This document shows positions 6,349-7,694 of a stretch of DNA of 7,694 nucleotides, piece by piece. The DNA comes from JAWPNA01 sp045402695 (GTDB lineage: Bacteria; Acidobacteriota; Polarisedimenticolia; JACPZX01; DASXTC01): positions 1 through 7,694 of the forward strand of contig JAWPNA010000375.1 of NCBI GenBank assembly GCA_045402695.1. Direction: 5' to 3'. The notes below the pieces were generated by a model that saw only the letters and a program-made list of their open reading frames with translations, was not told the DNA's origin and searched no databases. The translations under genes and the position numbers were made by a program. Numbering within the stretch: the stretch's first letter is position 1; every line of letters begins with the position of its first letter.

Positions 6349-7056
6349 ATGACTCATGACCTGGAAGCGACCATCTCGAGACGATTCGAGGAACTGGCCG
6401 ACAGTCCCATGTTCCCCCAGGATGTCACGCCCGACGACTTCGAGTTGAGAGCTACGATGGACTGGCTGGGCAACGTTCGAAGCCGTCTCATACTTGACGT
6501 CGGATGCGCCAAAGGCAGGTTCGTCAAGGCGCTGTCGAGCATGGGCGCCCGGGTCATCGGCGCCGACCCGACGTGGAAGTTGATACTCGCGGCGTCGAGG
6601 AACGCACCTGGATGCGCGTTCACTCTCTCGACGGCCACGCGGCTGCCGTTCCTCGGATCCACGTACGACGGCGCGCTATGCATCGAGGTTATCGAGCACA
6701 TTCCCGATCTCGACCGCGCGCTTGGTGAGATCGCGCGGACTCTGAAGTCCGGCGGAAGGGCGATCATCATCGACAAGAACCTGCTTGGCCTCGGTTTTTA
6801 CCGCTTCTACCCGAACTGGCTCTACAAGGCGGCCATGGAGCGTCTGGGCAGATGGTCCTACCCGGCGGACTTCCCGTTCACGGAACGCTGGTATACATCC
6901 TGGTCCGTCAGGCGAAAACTGCGTCGGCATTTCGCTCGTGTCGAGATCAGATACCTGGATGGCCGCGTGAAGGGATCGAGACGGCGTCTCCTCGCGCCCC
7001 TCTTCAAGGTCTTTCCCTTCCTCCGCCCCGATATCGCCTGGTGCTGCCAACGCTGA
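6349..7056 (+). CDS. Class I SAM-dependent methyltransferase (Methyltransf_11 type)
   Basis: 235 residues from ATG 6349. The SAM-binding motif I is LILDVGCAKGRF (DVGCAKG at residues 50-56, with Ala in place of the usual second Gly). GARVIGADP follows with the acidic residue expected at the end of strand 2. ATRLPFLGSTYDGALCIEVIEHI (IEVIEH at 112-117) is the motif II/III region, then LDRALGEIARTLKSGGRAIII. These are typical of small-molecule methyltransferases of the UbiE/Methyltransf_11 group. The basic, aromatic-rich C-terminal third probably shapes acceptor binding. Earlier in-frame starts (6232, 6262) would run into the toroid gene and add a low-complexity Arg-rich tail, so they are rejected. 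The gap to the toroid stop is 47 bases, suggesting co-transcription. In this setting a sugar or glycan-lipid intermediate is the likely acceptor (inference from neighbours); the exact substrate cannot be read from sequence. Confidence 0.87.
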   Translation: MTHDLEATISRRFEELADSPMFPQDVTPDDFELRATMDWLGNVRSRLILDVGCAKGRFVKALSSMGARVIGADPTWKLILAASRNAPGCAFTLSTATRLPFLGSTYDGALCIEVIEHIPDLDRALGEIARTLKSGGRAIIIDKNLLGLGFYRFYPNWLYKAAMERLGRWSYPADFPFTERWYTSWSVRRKLRRHFARVEIRYLDGRVKGSRRRLLAPLFKVFPFLRPDIAWCCQR

Positions 7057-7058
7057 CA

Positions 7059-7087
7059 GGGGAGCCCGCCCCGGGCCGGCGGACCCC
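7059..7087 (+). terminator. Weak terminator-like hairpin after the methyltransferase
   Basis: GGGG (7059-7062) and CCGCC (7066-7070) face GGCGG (7078-7082) and CCCC (7084-7087) around a 7-base loop, with a small internal loop. It starts 2 bases after the TGA. Competing pairings exist in this very GC-rich stretch and there is no adjacent T-run (only GTTTCT from 7107), so termination is uncertain. Confidence 0.33.
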
Positions 7088-7114
7088 AGGATGGCGTGCT
7101 CCCGCAGTTTCTAG

Positions 7115-7143
7115 GTGAAACGGAGCGATGATCTGCGTATAGT
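7115..7143 (+). promoter_or_regulatory. Candidate sigma70-like promoter for the epimerase gene
   Basis: GTGAAA (7115-7120, 4 of 6) and TATAGT (7138-7143, 5 of 6) are 17 bases apart. The predicted transcript would begin near 7150, before the ribosome binding site at 7168 and after the upstream in-frame TTG at 7144, which argues against that TTG as start. This is the best promoter match I see in the window. Confidence 0.45.
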
Positions 7144-7167
7144 TTGACTCCATCGGCTCGGTGCTTC

Positions 7168-7174
7168 GGGGAGG
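7168..7174 (+). promoter_or_regulatory. Shine-Dalgarno-like GGGGAGG at the epimerase start
   Basis: A strong GGGGAGG overlaps the first base of GTG 7174. Its spacing suits a start at CTG 7180 (5 bases away) better than the GTG itself. It is the only good purine-rich site near the start of the epimerase, so it decides the region but not the exact codon. Confidence 0.5.
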
Positions 7175-7694
7175 TGTCTCTGCAGGTTGACGTTGCAGTC
7201 ATCGTCGGAACGCGCCCGGAAGCGATCAAGCTGGCGCCCGTGGTGATCGCCCTGCGCCGGTTGAGCCTGAATGTCCGGATCCTGGCCAGCGGCCAGCACC
7301 GGGAGCTGCTCGATCAGGCTCTGAGGGCCTTCTGCCTTCGTGCGGATGTCAACCTCCAAGTCATGCGGGAGAACCAGGACCTGACAAGCCTGACGGCGCG
7401 CCTCCTCACGCGCCTGACCGAGGCCCTGAACGAGGACCTTCCGCGCATCGCTCTTGTGCAAGGTGACGCCACCACGACGCTGGCCGGCGCGCTTGCGTGC
7501 TTCTATTTGAAGGTTCCCTGCGGCCATGTCGAGGCGGGGCTGCGCAGCGGTGACCGGAATGCCCCATGGCCCGAGGAGATGAACCGCCGGCTGGCCGATG
7601 GACTGTGCACCCATCACTACCCGCCGACCGAAAACGCGCGTCGGAATCTGATCAGGGAGGGGATCGATCCGTCACGGACATTGGTGACCGGCCA
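7174..7694 (+). CDS. wecB: UDP-N-acetylglucosamine 2-epimerase (non-hydrolysing), 3'-truncated
   Basis: Interconverts UDP-GlcNAc and UDP-ManNAc (EC 5.1.3.14) in the cytoplasm, feeding surface polysaccharide synthesis. About 173 of a usual 370-390 residues are present before the right edge. The frame opens after TGA 7129-7131 and reads MSLQVDVAVIVGTRPEAIK from GTG 7174. The visible signatures are GTRPEAIK, VQGDATTT, GHVEAGLRSGD, APWPEEMNRRLAD and PPTENARRNL. Numbering from GTG, Asp98, Glu120 and Glu134 match the catalytic Asp95, Glu117 and Glu131 of Escherichia coli WecB with identical spacing (22 and 14). The His corresponding to His213 would lie beyond the window. The start is uncertain: GTG 7174 overlaps the ribosome binding site, CTG 7180 is better spaced, and TTG 7144 probably precedes the transcript start. 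The gene sits 117 bases after the methyltransferase with its own promoter candidate. Confidence 0.94.
   Translation, partial: MSLQVDVAVIVGTRPEAIKLAPVVIALRRLSLNVRILASGQHRELLDQALRAFCLRADVNLQVMRENQDLTSLTARLLTRLTEALNEDLPRIALVQGDATTTLAGALACFYLKVPCGHVEAGLRSGDRNAPWPEEMNRRLADGLCTHHYPPTENARRNLIREGIDPSRTLVTG

Noticed and set aside
1..7694. tRNA, rRNA, insertion sequence, phage or defence genes
   Set aside because: Looked for by eye on both strands; no cloverleaf, transposase motif, terminal inverted repeats, integrase or nuclease/helicase signature was recognised.

Overview
The window reads as chromosomal DNA of a GC-rich, Gram-negative-type environmental bacterium. All five genes I can support lie on the + strand. 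The combination of a TolB-like/TPR signalling protein and a secreted MopE/PxKF mosaic protein is a style I associate with Acidobacteriota and related soil or sediment lineages, sometimes also Myxococcota. That assignment is inference from gene style; there is no rRNA or phylogenetic marker here.

Layout. (1) Positions 3-2477 hold the 3' part of a large TPR protein that enters from the left edge. It has a TolB-like N-terminal fold followed by canonical 34-residue TPRs and then eight units in exact 40-residue register. (2) A 110-base gap carries a candidate promoter, a GC-rich hairpin and a clear ribosome binding site. It leads into 2588-4987, a 799-residue exported protein with a signal peptide, a beta-sandwich-like domain, an Ig-like domain, five MopE-type Asp/Cys metal-binding motifs and a C-terminal PxKF domain. 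A strong 15-bp hairpin follows and probably ends this unit. (3) After a 171-base gap containing a second leader hairpin comes a tight pair: an alpha/alpha-toroid protein (5159-6301) and a class I SAM methyltransferase (6349-7056). (4) A short gap with a good sigma70-like promoter candidate leads to the 5' part of a non-hydrolysing UDP-GlcNAc 2-epimerase (wecB type, from about 7174), cut by the right edge.

How they may work together. The right half (toroid protein, methyltransferase, UDP-GlcNAc 2-epimerase) looks like the edge of a surface polysaccharide or glycan biosynthesis locus, with the epimerase supplying UDP-ManNAc. The left half is a signalling or scaffold protein and a secreted, probably Ca2+- or other metal-binding surface protein. 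The two halves are separated by a terminator-like hairpin, so I see no evidence of a joint operon. No tRNA, rRNA, CRISPR array, insertion sequence or phage gene was recognised. I see no clearly new defence or mobile system; the least-explained items are the toroid protein and the architecture of the MopE/PxKF protein.
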